The position numbers were made by a program, and so were the translations under genes. 31,000 bases of DNA from Tubiluchus corallicola (Eukaryota > Priapulida > Priapulimorpha > Priapulimorphida > Tubiluchidae), in the NCBI GenBank assembly GCA_030141605.1, contig JAQGDQ010000366.1, forward strand, positions 124,537 through 155,536, in the 5' to 3' direction. The notes under the pieces are model-generated. The model did no database searches. It was not told where the DNA came from and saw nothing but the letters and a program-made list of their open reading frames with translations. The number at the start of each line of letters is the position of its first letter. Position 1 is the first letter of the stretch. This document shows, one piece after another, positions 11,101-18,992 of this stretch.

Positions 11101-14100
11101 CAGTTACTCTTTGACAGTAAGCATGAGATGACACTCACTTCTCTACTCACTGCAAAAAACTGGACAAGTAACTCGCCAATGTGTTCACACTATACAGTAA
11201 CTCACAGGAAACGAACAAGCAGCAGTTGCCAGGTAACTCGCAATAACTCGCTGACAGTAACTCACAAAGCCGTTCACACTTGCAAGTTTGGTGTCAGACA
11301 GAAAACTCGCTAGTCTGAACACTACGTAAGTCTCTTTTGTTACTGTTTTAAAAGAAGTCTTGGAAGAAGTTTACAATTCCCCACACAAGTAGCATCTTAC
11401 CATTGCTTAGTTTACAATTACACAGTAAATTCTCGCCTAACGACGCTAGTACATTCCGGCAAAACATGACGCTAAACGAAATGTTATTAAATGAAGCCGA
11501 GACTTCCATAAAATATTTTGGAGTGTGCTCTTGTGTAAAAGAAGACCGGACGATTGTTTAGACTCAATCGCATTTTATTTTATTGTCCAAAATATACATT
11601 TTCTTGCCATATGAAAGTTAGCAATTGTTCCTTATATTTGAATAATTAGCTTAGAATGTTAATTAATGGCAACCGAACACAGCTATTGCTTACGTCAGAA
11701 ACTAACCACAGTTTGTGCAATGGCAGGCGTCTTCCCTTGCGCGTCAAGCATGTTTGCACAAGTGTTACAGTACTGTATAAATGCATGACATCACAGAAAA
11801 TGGGCTTTACATCATATGACGTCAGAAACTAACACTCCAGTTCATGATCATGCTTATCACGGTACCGCCTTCTGTTTGTCGGCCACGTGAATGTGACAAA
11901 AAGGCGCCGCTGCCAATCTTAGTAGATTCACTGAGCCGCGCGTAGCTTCGAAAGTTTAACGAAATTTGAACATCCGAGGTAATTATTATTTAATCTAAGT
12001 TTTGATTTAAAATAAACTATTGTAGTTTTCAATATTTTATAGCATTCTTTATTCTGAACTCGTGTTTACACAATCGTCCGGTTTTCTTTTAAACTCGGTC
12101 GTTTTGCATGTAATCACTTTTCCTAGACATTTATTTACAAACTCTCATTTTTAAAATATTTTAAAACTTTCGCTTTACGTTTTCACCAGACTTTCACCAA
12201 GAAAGCGCAATATCTTACGGGTTGATTCCATCTTATTATTTTTTTGCCTCTCTGTGCACAGAGCGTTTGTCGTAATTTATTTGTCGGGCGGATTACCGTA
12301 TTTTCCCGTGTATAAGAGACCCTTGTGTATAAGAGACCCCTTCAATTTTTAGGCAAAAATTCTGGAAAAAAGTTTTTTCAGACGGACATTTTTAGAGGGT
12401 AGAGTACAACTTTTTTCAACTCAGTGCGGTACTGAAAACAAAATAAAACCAGTTAATGTGTTGTAGAAAAAGAGTACTGGTATATATCAAAGTGCGTACC
12501 TGCAAACCTGTAACAGGAAAAGAGAAAACGAGGAGATAATGTCTGTGTCACGATGCTTGTATTGCTTACAACCGCTTCATAGTCGAACGCGACACACAAA
12601 ACAGTTGTAGAGCACTTATTTCTTTAAAATCATTAGTGTCACAATTTATGCATCTTATTGAAAAGACTTACTCCCATGTATAAGAGACCCCTGATTTTTA
12701 AAGTGAAAATTCTGAGCAAAAAAGGGTCTCTTATACACGGGAAAATACGGTAATTTGTTTACTTTGCTCACTTGCTGTTGTTTGTTGTGTTTTATTTTTA
12801 ATATTCATTGCATGTTTGTGTACTTTATTTTAGCCAGAGAAGTTAGGAGAAGGCAGCTCACAAGGGGGGGACACGGTAATCGTTATAGACCAACCCGCAT
12901 CTAGTAATAATTACCCGGCTGAGGAAAAGCCAGGCGGCAAATCTCGGGTACGTGTTTTAGCGAGTAAACAAGCAAACGAACGGACAAACAAACAAGCAAG
13001 CTGAAAACGAAAGACAAGCAAACAAGCAAGCTGAAAACGAAAGACAAGCAAGCGAACAGAAAAGCAAACAAGAAAGCTGAAAGACGAACAAACATGCAAA
13101 CAAACAGTAAACAAGGAAGCTGAAAAACGAACAGACAAACAAAGAAGCAAGCTGAAAACGAAAGACAAGCAGACGAACGGACAAACAAACAAGCAAGCTG
13201 AAAACGAAAGACAAGCAAGCGAACAGAAAAGCAAACAAGAAAGCTGAAAGACGAACAAACATGCAAACAAACAGTAAACAAGGAAGCTGAAAAACGAACA
13301 GACAAACAAAGAAGCAAGCTGAAAACGAAAGACAAGCAGACGAACGGACAAACAAACAAGCAAGCTGAAAACGAAAGACAAGCAAGCGAACAGAAAAGCA
13401 AACAAGAAAGCTGAAAGACGAACAAACATGCAAACAAACAGTAAACAAGGAAGCTGAAAAACGAACAGACAAACAAAGAAGCAAGCTGAAAACGAAAGAC
13501 AAGCAGACGAACGGACAAGCAAACAAGCAAGCTGAAAACGAAAGACAAGCAAGCGAACAGAAAAGCAAACAAGAAAGCTGAAAGACGAACAAACATGCAA
13601 ACAAACAGTAAACAAGGAAGCTGAAAAATGAACAGACAAACAAAGAAGCAAGCTGAAAACGAAAGACAAGCAGACGAACGGACAAACAAACAAGCAAGCT
13701 GAAAACGAAAGACAAGCAAGCGAACAGAAAAGCAAACAAGCAAGTGAACAGACTAGCAAACAAGCAAACAAACGATAAACAAGGAAGCTGAAAACAAAGA
13801 GACAAGCAAACAAGCAAGATAAAAAAATTATGGACATACAAACAAATAAACGAACAAGGAAATCGAAAAACAAACAAACAGACTAACAGGCAAATAAATT
13901 ATGAAGCTGAAATATGAACAAACAAGCAAACAAACAATGAAGCTGCAATATGAACGAAAAAAGAACAAAAAAGTCGAAGAACGAGCAGACAAACAAGCAA
14001 ATAAACAAAGAAACAAACCAAAAAGAAACGAGCAAACAAACAAAAACAGGCAAACATGCAAAAAAACAATTGTATATTTGGATGATTATGACACATGTTT

Positions 14101-16290
14101 GACTTTTGTCAGATCATTTACTACTAGACAATCAAATTTGATTAGCTTCCTTCGACAAGTTTGCAAAGTGTAATTGCCTGTCGTTCATTAGAAGCTGAAT
14201 TTACTCGGGTACAAAGATAAATACATTACACAATATACAAAGTAAAAGTTCCTTTAGCGTCTTCTGATGTAAAAATGAGAAAAACGCAAGAAAAGTTGTT
14301 CTCAATCTGTTAGCGATATTTTTTATCATTCGTGCATCGTAATCGTAGCTCTCTAGTTTTGTGCTTAGAACTAGAGAAAAATTAGGTTAAATATTTCACT
14401 TTTATAAGACTGCATTGATTAATGTTATCAAGTTTAAGCGAATTCGGTTTTGTAATTGTTGACAGTTATGAACAACAATTATAGCATTGGCGTTGATGCT
14501 TTGTTTTGGTAATGAAGTGAAAATTACTGATACATCGTTTTACCGCACGCACAATTCACCTGAAAATTGTTTAGCTGCGCACGAGATTCTCTTTAGCAGA
14601 TTCCTATTTTCATATAACTTCAATGTGACGCTTTTATTAATAGATGACGCATTTTCTGAGGGTGCATTCTGGCATGCCACTGTCTGTATACGGAAAACAA
14701 GAGTTCAGATACAATCGTGGCCAAAAGTTTAAGCCCACCTGTGATTACGATGTGAATTTTGAGCTTTTTTGGTATTTGATATCGTATATTTTCCCTCGTG
14801 GTGGACCGATTCGTACACTCGATGGTTCATTAGGAAGGTAATTGAAAATTGCAAATGAATGTTTGTGTTGCGCATGCGCAGGACTCACGAGATGATGACG
14901 TCATCGCATCAAGTCGGAGACAAATGCGCACTTGCAGTTGATCACTCATCCTCTTACCTTTCATTAGAATTACCATCCAACATAATCAGACGACTGGGGA
15001 GGAAGCTACTGCCGAGAGCGCGTCTAAGACAATTCCCGCAACCGTACCGATGACGTCATCAATGCGATGACCTCTTCATCTCGTAAGTCCTGCGATGCGC
15101 AACACAAACGTTGCAATTTTTAATTACCTTCCTAATGAACCATCGAGTGTACGAATCGGTCCACCATGAGGGAAAATGTATGGTATTGAATACCAAAAAA
15201 AGCTCAAAATTCACATCGTAATCACAGGTAGGCTTAAACTTTTGGCCACGACTGTATAATTGAAATGTTCACCGTCAATTAAGCAAATTTCCATCTGCAG
15301 TGTCTAAGAACAAATGTCAGCTCTGAATTTCTAGCTGAGAACCTTTCTCGTTTGTTAACGTCTTCTGCTTTTGTTCATCATACATCTACTAACAGTCTTC
15401 GTTCGTTTGTTACGCTAAGTTTTTCACTTGGTATGTTATCTTTAGCAGTTTTTGGCATTATTTATAGGCACTGATTTTAACTATATGCATGGGCTTATTA
15501 AGATTTGATGAAAGTTATCCAAGGCTAATTGATCTATGTCTTTTTTTGTTTATTTTAGTATAAAATCTTTTGTTTAAATCACCCTTACTAACCCTTGAAA
15601 AAAAGATGATCATTTTTTGCTTGATTTGCTACATGTTCTTTTGTTTCGCTTCTAACGATGGTGTAACATTGCTTCCGTTAACATGCTTGTATGTCTTACT
15701 AATCACTATGGCTGTGTACATCCCACTTTGCTGACACTAACCCGGTCTTTAGAAAGATGCATAATAGAGGGGTTCTAAGCGAAATTACTCGGTTCAGTAA
15801 ATACACAATAACTGTGCGCCGCCGGACTAAATGAGTCCGTAAAATGTACACAATTTCAAAATCACATTATACATTATGTAGTTTTATAACATCTGCTTCC
15901 ACATGTAAAAAAATTCACAGAGTTAATATTTTATAAAGAACTTTTTTGTTCAGCTATCGTTCGAACGTAGGAACTGATGTGATGTAGTCCATTCGTGTAA
16001 AGATCTTGCAGGCTACAGTCTGTTTGCTGTGGTATCATTGATTATTCACGTTACCTCAGGCATGTTAAGCATTTACTGCATTGTTTAATATTGTACTCGT
16101 AAATCATGCTCGTGCTCTCATTTTGCAGGAAGACTTGAGTGACGAAGAAGAAGACGAAGTCGTAACGTCACAGCCGGCAGCACAGTCGCAAGCGGGCGAG
16201 TCGGCGGCAACCGAGGCGACGTTACTAAATCAGGACGGAGACAAAGTGCCGAGTTACACTGAAACCGCCGGGGAGCCAAGGGTGTCATGA
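2014..16290 (+). CDS. DNAJC5: Cysteine-string protein (DNAJC5/CSP), 3' part, gene-level join of four exons
   Basis: Join 2014-2166, 6255-6386, 12834-12947, 16129-16290; 186 codons plus stop, partial at the 5' end. CSP is a J-domain co-chaperone of Hsc70 on synaptic and secretory vesicles, anchored by palmitoylation of a cysteine string, and it keeps SNARE proteins such as SNAP-25 folded. The sequence shows the end of the J domain, the linker [16 protein letters not shown] that is nearly identical to human, then a run of nine Cys flanked by further Cys, then an acidic tail. All three introns are phase 0 with GT donors and AG acceptors (AAG|GTAATT, AAC|GTAAGT, CGG|GTACGT). The tail is longer than in human CSP (198 residues in total): about 131 residues from the cysteine-string exon's GKYKPK region onward cannot be matched in detail. 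The exons with the start codon and HPD motif are outside the window. The introns are about 4.1, 6.4 and 3.2 kb and repeat-filled. Confidence 0.95.
2755..3604. mobile_element. TA-flanked non-autonomous DNA transposon, 850 bp
   Basis: The left end CAGTAGTCGCCACTTAATAG and the right end, read in reverse complement as CAGTAGGCGCGGCTTAATAG, form TIRs of about 26 bp with a few mismatches. TA dinucleotides flank both ends (2753-2754 and 3605-3606), as for Tc1/mariner/pogo elements. No transposase is visible. The interior repeats AATTGACTCAA-like motifs and is homologous to 19307-19620. It is inside the CSP intron and the 44-bp array begins about 65 bp to its right. Confidence 0.8.
3669..6227. repeat. 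Minisatellite, 44-bp unit, about 58 copies
   Basis: The unit reads TGTTTGGAGTGATGTTGAGC then AGYGTACTTGGAACAATG plus a variable six-base end (TGCAAC, TGCGAT, CACGAT, CGCGAT or CACGCT). The order of variants recurs over several units, showing segmental duplication within the array. Since 44 is not a multiple of three and no minus-strand stop occurs in any frame of the unit, all three minus frames stay open for 512-951 codons. These are not genes. The array ends 27 nt before the CSP cysteine-string exon. Confidence 0.97.
6255..6386 (+). CDS. DNAJC5: CSP exon: cysteine string (membrane-anchoring segment)
   Basis: The exon has 44 codons in phase 0. It reads [13 protein letters not shown], then nine consecutive Cys codons, then [10 protein letters not shown], and ends DYCNLN. 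In known CSPs this segment is heavily palmitoylated and carries the membrane targeting signal. ALFVFCG matches human exactly, while GIITGC and CCNFC with GK.KP are closer to insect CSP. The acceptor is ATCATTTTCAG|GCA and the donor AAC|GTAAGT, a strong site. The Cys codons alternate TGT and TGC, so the string is itself a TGY codon repeat. A 44-bp tandem array ends about 27 nt before the exon. Confidence 0.96.
6435..6895. repeat. Two imperfect direct copies of about 247 bp
   Basis: TTTATTCATCCATTTAGCAC occurs near 6441 and again near 6688. Both copies continue through AAAAATAAAAGTTATAAAA, CAGTGCTATGAGCGCAGCAG, GATATAAACAACAACA, TACGTTAA.TGGAGCG.AGCAAA and a GATGATGAC-rich tail. Each copy ends in a simple GAT/GAC repeat, which extends to about 6960. 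It may be a tandemly inserted 3' end of a retroelement, but I see no coding domain that proves this. Confidence 0.8.
7341..7802. mobile_element. hAT-type non-autonomous element with perfect 8-bp target duplication
   Basis: The element starts CAGGGGTGTGCAAAATGTGG and its right end in reverse complement starts CAGGGGTGTGCAAATTATCT. It is flanked by the identical octamer CCTTACGA at 7333-7340 and 7803-7810. An 8-bp duplication and CAGGGGTG..CAAA ends are hallmarks of hAT elements. The subterminal GTGGCCCGC motif is repeated on both sides in inverted orientation. At 462 bp there is no room for a transposase. The 110-codon minus frame at 7156-7488 crosses the left boundary and is unlikely to be a gene. 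Confidence 0.93.
7995..8178. repeat. 92-bp tandem duplication, two copies
   Basis: CATCAATGTAAAAATGAGCA begins at 7995 and again at 8087. The two 92-bp copies differ at about one position (ATTTGAAG versus ATGTGAAG), so the duplication is recent. It is in a CSP intron and no function is visible. Confidence 0.95.
8180..9440. other. Intronic stretch without recognised gene or repeat
   Basis: I see no coding exon or clear element here. A 94-codon plus frame (8592-8876) and a 63-codon minus frame overlap with no recognisable domain. At 9117-9128 AGTTCAAATCC resembles a tRNA-type B box (GGTTCGAATCC), with a weak A-box-like TCTCAATGAGT about 50 nt before it. No cloverleaf can be closed. Confidence 0.4.
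9445..9582. repeat. Inverted repeat, arms of about 41 bp
   Basis: TTCAGTTCTTACAAGTAACT starts at 9445 and runs to 9485. Its reverse complement, with few mismatches, lies at 9542-9582 (AGTTATTTGTAAGAACTGAA at its end). The loop is about 56 bp. It could fold into a long hairpin in the CSP pre-mRNA or be a small foldback element. Confidence 0.85.
9692..11324. mobile_element. Satellite-expanded copy of the MITE family at 23378-23691
   Basis: The left border carries GTTCAGACTCACAGAGAGAC and the right border, in reverse complement, GTTCAGACTAGCGAGTTTTC. The same ends bound the simple 314-bp copy at 23378-23691. Both interiors contain TGTTCACACTAGACAGTAACTCGC-like and TTACTSTYTGACAGTAA-like phrases. 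Here the interior has been amplified (see the 122-bp array). Exact left border is uncertain by a few bases. No coding sequence is present. Confidence 0.75.
9733..11270. repeat. Tandem array, 122-bp unit, about 12.5 copies
   Basis: GACACTCACTTCTCTACTCA recurs at 9788, 9910, 10032 and 10154 and so on every 122 bp. Each unit also has AACTGGACAAATAACTCGCC, TGTTCACACTAGACAGTAAC and TTGCAGCAGTTACTCTTTGA. Copies near the right end carry more substitutions and a shortened last unit. The array lies in the CSP intron between the exons at 6255 and 12834. Confidence 0.96.
11423..12098. repeat. Pogo-like element end plus a 30-bp inverted repeat pair
   Basis: At 11423 CAGTAAATTCTCGCCTAACG then ACGCTAGTACATTCCGGCAA closely resembles 16345-16400, so both are copies of one family end. 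Further right, GTAAAAGAAGACCGGACGAT (about 11535-11563) recurs inverted as ATCGTCCGGTTTTCTTTTAA (about 12073-12092). Whether the two signals belong to one element is unclear. No second terminus matching 11423 was found. The rest of 11500-12290 shows nothing recognisable. Confidence 0.5.
12293..12753. mobile_element. MITE with perfect 30-bp TIRs, 461 bp
   Basis: TTACCGTATTTTCCCGTGTA (12293 onward, to 12322) is the exact reverse complement of 12724-12753. The likely target site is TA, inside the first and last bases. The tip phrase GTGTATAAGAGACCC is repeated just inside the left TIR (about 12325-12338), and a related ATGTATAAGAGACCCC occurs near 12677. It has no ORF. It lies 80 bp before the CSP exon at 12834. 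Confidence 0.92.
12834..12947 (+). CDS. DNAJC5: CSP exon: variable tail segment
   Basis: The exon has 38 codons in phase 0 between acceptor TTTATTTTAG|CCA and donor CGG|GTACGT. It encodes [20 protein letters not shown] followed by [18 protein letters not shown]. The piece [11 protein letters not shown] resembles the human tail DTPIVIQPAS, which is the main reason to accept it. It is hydrophilic and probably disordered. Because the flanking introns are phase 0 and the length is a multiple of three, the exon could be skipped without a frameshift. A 167-bp array starts about 9 nt into the downstream intron. Confidence 0.85.
12957..14065. repeat. Tandem array, 167-bp unit, about 4-5 copies, decaying to a CAAACAAG-type simple repeat
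   Basis: ATGCAAACAAACAGTAAACA recurs at 13094, 13261, 13428 and 13595, a 167-bp period. Within each unit the phrase AAGCTGAAAACGAAAGACAA and CAAACAAGC motifs recur, so a shorter ancestral repeat was amplified as a larger block. From about 13790 to 14065 only irregular CAAACAAG/GAACAAAC repeats remain. The plus strand is strongly purine- and A-rich and almost lacks T. Minus frames of 280-320 codons rich in Phe, Leu, Cys, Val and Ser reflect this composition and are not genes. Confidence 0.95.
14712..15254. mobile_element. Tc1-type foldback MITE with arms of about 200 bp
   Basis: The left end CAATCGTGGCCAAAAGTTTA and the right end in reverse complement CAGTCGTGGCCAAAAGTTTA are flanked by TA (14710-14711, 15255-15256). 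CAGT.GTGGCCAAAAGT is a typical Tc1-family tip. The inverted arms extend to about 14908 and from about 15045, with roughly 90% or more agreement by eye, and both contain ACCGATTCGTACACTCGATG and GATGACGTCATC near the centre. Small plus frames inside it are not genes. Confidence 0.92.
15260..16128. other. Last CSP intron remainder, nothing recognised
   Basis: This AT-rich intron sequence lies between the foldback MITE and the terminal CSP exon. I see no repeat structure or ORF. The acceptor at 16128 has a T-rich tract (GCTCTCATTTTGCAG). Confidence 0.5.
16129..16290 (+). CDS. DNAJC5: CSP terminal coding exon
   Basis: The exon has 53 codons plus TGA, in phase 0. The acceptor is TCTCATTTTGCAG|GAA. 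It encodes [20 protein letters not shown] at its start and ends GEPRVS. The acidic EDLSDEE stretch followed by VTSQP resembles the insect CSP tail (acidic patch then VTSQP), supporting homology although the rest is poorly conserved. GC content is higher than in the surrounding intron, as expected for coding DNA. Spliced to the exon at 12834-12947 it stays in frame. The C-terminal motif differs from the vertebrate one. Confidence 0.85.
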   Translation, partial: EDLSDEEEDEVVTSQPAAQSQAGESAATEATLLNQDGDKVPSYTETAGEPRVS

Positions 16291-16344
16291 GTTGCGCATC
16301 GTTTACTAGCAGAGTTAGTATTGTTCTGTAGTCGTTTCATTGTA

Positions 16345-16430
16345 CAGTAAGTCCTCGTTTAACGACGCTAATGCCTTCCAGCAAAACGCGACGTTAAGCG
16401 AAACGTCGTTAAACGAAACCAATACTTTCT
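16345..16430. mobile_element. Pogo-like element end, one terminus only
   Basis: TA at 16343-16344 is followed by CAGTAAGTCCTCGTTTAACG, then ACGCTAATGCCTTCCAGCAA and a short palindromic AACGTCGTTAAACG. It is the better-preserved relative of 11423-11500. No matching opposite end is visible before or after the 50-bp array, so the element is truncated or its other end has decayed. It lies 55 bp after the CSP stop codon and is probably in its 3' UTR. Confidence 0.55.
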
Positions 16431-16596
16431 TAGAAAGTAATGTAAAAGAATTGAGATACGTTCCAGAAGCAGAAATCAATGCTGTTTAAATCATATACGT
16501 CAAACGTTTTATGAGTTTTATTCATATTTCTACTGATTAATTTCTTTCTGTTTGCTTGAAACCACCTATCTTTCTTATCAATATCTAGCTAGACTT

Positions 16597-17725
16597 GCTA
16601 GTGGTCACTTGAAGTATGAACACAGACAGTTCACGGTTAAACACTGGCTAGTGGTCTCTTGAAGTATGAACATAGACAGTTCACAGTTAAACACAGGCTA
16701 GTGGTCTCTTGAAGTATGAACATGGACAGTTCACGGTTAAACACTGGCTAGTGGTCTCTTGAAGTATGAACATAGACAGTTCACAGTTAAACACTGGCTA
16801 GTGGTCTCTTGAAGTATGTAGTAGACAGTTCACAGTTAAACACTGGCTAGTGCTAGTGGTCTCTTGAAGTATGAACGTAGACAGTTTACAGTTAAACACT
16901 GGCTAGTGGTCTCTTGAAGTATGAACATAGACAGTTCACAGTTAAACACTGGCTAGTGGTCTCTTGAAGTATGAACATAGACAGTTCACAGTTAAACACA
17001 GGCTAGTGGTCTCTTGAAGTATGAACATAGACAGTTCACAGTTAAACACTGGCTAGTGCTAGTGGTCTCTTGAAGTATGAACATAGACAGTTCACAGTTA
17101 AACACTGGCTAGTGGTCTCTTGAAGTATGAACGCAGACAGTTCACAGTTAAACACTGGCTAGTGGTCTTTTGAAGTATGAACATAGACAGTTCACAGTTA
17201 AACACTGGCTAGTGCTAGTGGTCTCTTGAAGTATGAACGCAGACAGTTCACAGTTAAACACTGGCTAGTGGTCTCTTGAAGTATGAACGCAGACAGTTCA
17301 CAGTTAAACACTGGCTAGTGGTCTCTTGAAGTATGAACATAGACAGTTCACAGTTAAACACAGGCTAGTGGTCTCTTGAAGTATGAACATAGACAGTTCA
17401 CAGTTAAACACTGGCTAGTGCTAGTGGTCTCTTGAAGTATGAACATAGACAGTTCACAGTTAAACACTGGCTAGTGGTCTCTTGAAGTATGAACATAGAC
17501 AGTTCACAGTTAAACACTGGCTAGTGGTCTCTTGAAGTATGAACATGGACAGTTCACGGTTAAACACTTGCTAGTGGTCTCTTGAAGTATGTAGTAGACA
17601 GTTCACAGTTAAACACTGGCTAGTGGTCTTTTGAAGTATGAACATAGACAGTTCACAGTTAAACACTGGCTAGTGGTCTTTTGAAGTATGAACATAGACA
17701 GTTCACAGTTAAACACTGGCTAGTG
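16597..17725. repeat. Minisatellite, 50-bp unit, about 22 copies with higher-order structure
   Basis: The unit reads CTGGCTAGTGGTCTCTTGAA then GTATGAACATAGACAGTTCA and CAGTTAAACA. A 6-bp insertion doubling GCTAGT occurs at about 16846, 17051, 17207 and 17413, spaced by three to four units. A deletion variant (GTATGTAGTAGACAG) appears near both ends. These show block duplication. The array begins 0.3 kb after the CSP stop codon. Confidence 0.96.
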
Positions 17726-17800
17726 AAAGCCAGGCCCTGCAGGAAGCGACCTTGAGACAATTTCAGGTAGTAGTAATCTGGTTTCCCTATTTTCTTTTAA

Positions 17801-18344
17801 AGGAAGACACGATGATTTTTCATACACTGCCTCATTTTCAAGTCAAGATGAAAGTATACATTTTAACCCAATTAATACTGCAAAAACATTTCTGATAATC
17901 AAATAATAGATTAATTAACTGCAGGCGAGCCCAACTATTGATGACATCACAAACTCGCTTAATTTTCAGCAGCATAAATATTCCACGAACCTGTTGCTCG
18001 TGTTTGTGAAAGTGAAAATTGGAGTACAGTGCTACTTTAAGATATTCAGTGTGTTGTACTAAAACTAGGCAAGTTTTAAGATAAAAATTCAAATTCATCG
18101 CTGTGCTCATGCATGAGTTGTCGAACGTGTGTAGTTCATCACAAACTAACACATCTGAGCTGAGAAGTGCTGCACCTGTTTTCTTGCGCAGCGCATTTCC
18201 AAAATGCAGGCCGTGGTGCCTGTCTAACCAGCGAATGGCGAAATGCATGTAACAGCGAAGAACTAGTGGTGCGAACGTGAAATTGTGTTTGTGTGGTAAT
18301 AATTCTTTCACGTAAGTCATTTTTGAAAAAATAGCATGTTTCCT
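17801..18344. mobile_element. TTAA-flanked MITE, 544 bp
   Basis: TTAA at 17797-17800 and 18345-18348 bracket ends AGGAAGACACG and, in reverse complement, AGGAAACATGC. The inner sequence is homologous, in opposite orientation, to about 1500-1981. It contains a 160-codon minus frame (17838-18320) spanning nearly the whole element. The frame has no domain I recognise and is more likely chance, since the related copy does not keep it open. Confidence 0.8.
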
Positions 18345-18530
18345 TTAAATATTTTAAAGAGTAGATTGTTTTGACCTGCAGTTTAAGATCGGGTCCAGTA
18401 TTGCTTTAATTTCGGTCGCTAAGTATAAAGTGTTACCAGTCGGCTAACAATTATTTTTAAGGTAATTATGATGAATTTATATCGAAAAAATAATACGTCA
18501 TTTCATCTCACCTTTTTACTTATTTTGCAG

Positions 18531-18560
18531 TCCAAAGACGTATCAGAAGTTACACCGTAA
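18531..18560 (+). other. Possible alternative last exon of CSP (speculative)
   Basis: The T-rich acceptor TTTACTTATTTTGCAG is followed by a phase-0 frame TCC AAA GAC GTA TCA GAA GTT ACA CCG TAA. Joined to the donor at 12947 it would replace the acidic tail by SKDVSEVTP. There is no homology support, and a chance acceptor is at least as likely. Confidence 0.15.
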
Positions 18561-18992
18561 ACTCACACAGACCGCACAGCAGAGTAAAAGAAAAACTACG
18601 TCACTTTTGGTCGCCCACGAATCGAAAGTCATCCTTTTCAATGTTGCCAAATTCTCCGTTACTGTTACCGTTGTTCACATATGCACACGTCTTGCCAAAC
18701 TGACGGCCATGTTTAGAATAAGAGTAGGTTACATGCTGTACTTACTTAATGAAGATTTTTCTTCATTTTGGACACGAGTCTATCACTTGATGCATGTGCG
18801 AAATCAAAAGGACCCCGTGTATGCTCATTAATTGTCGTATTTATAATTAATAGGCCTAATCTCATTGTTTCAATTATTTCAAATATAAAGGGAGGATTCT
18901 TTTCTAGTGTAGTTATTAGGCTTTTTTACTGTATTCTTCTTCTTCTTTTCTTACTTTTACCGTAATTGTACTTTTTTGAATATCGTAGGACT

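Noticed and set aside
12901-13877. Minus-strand frames of 280-320 codons rich in Phe, Leu, Cys, Val and Ser, looking like a membrane protein
   Set aside because: All three frames are open because the plus strand of the 167-bp array has almost no T. The hydrophobic look comes from base composition, not selection.
17838-18320. 160-codon minus-strand frame
   Set aside because: It fills a TTAA-flanked MITE, matches no family I recognise, and the related copy at about 1500-1981 does not preserve the frame.
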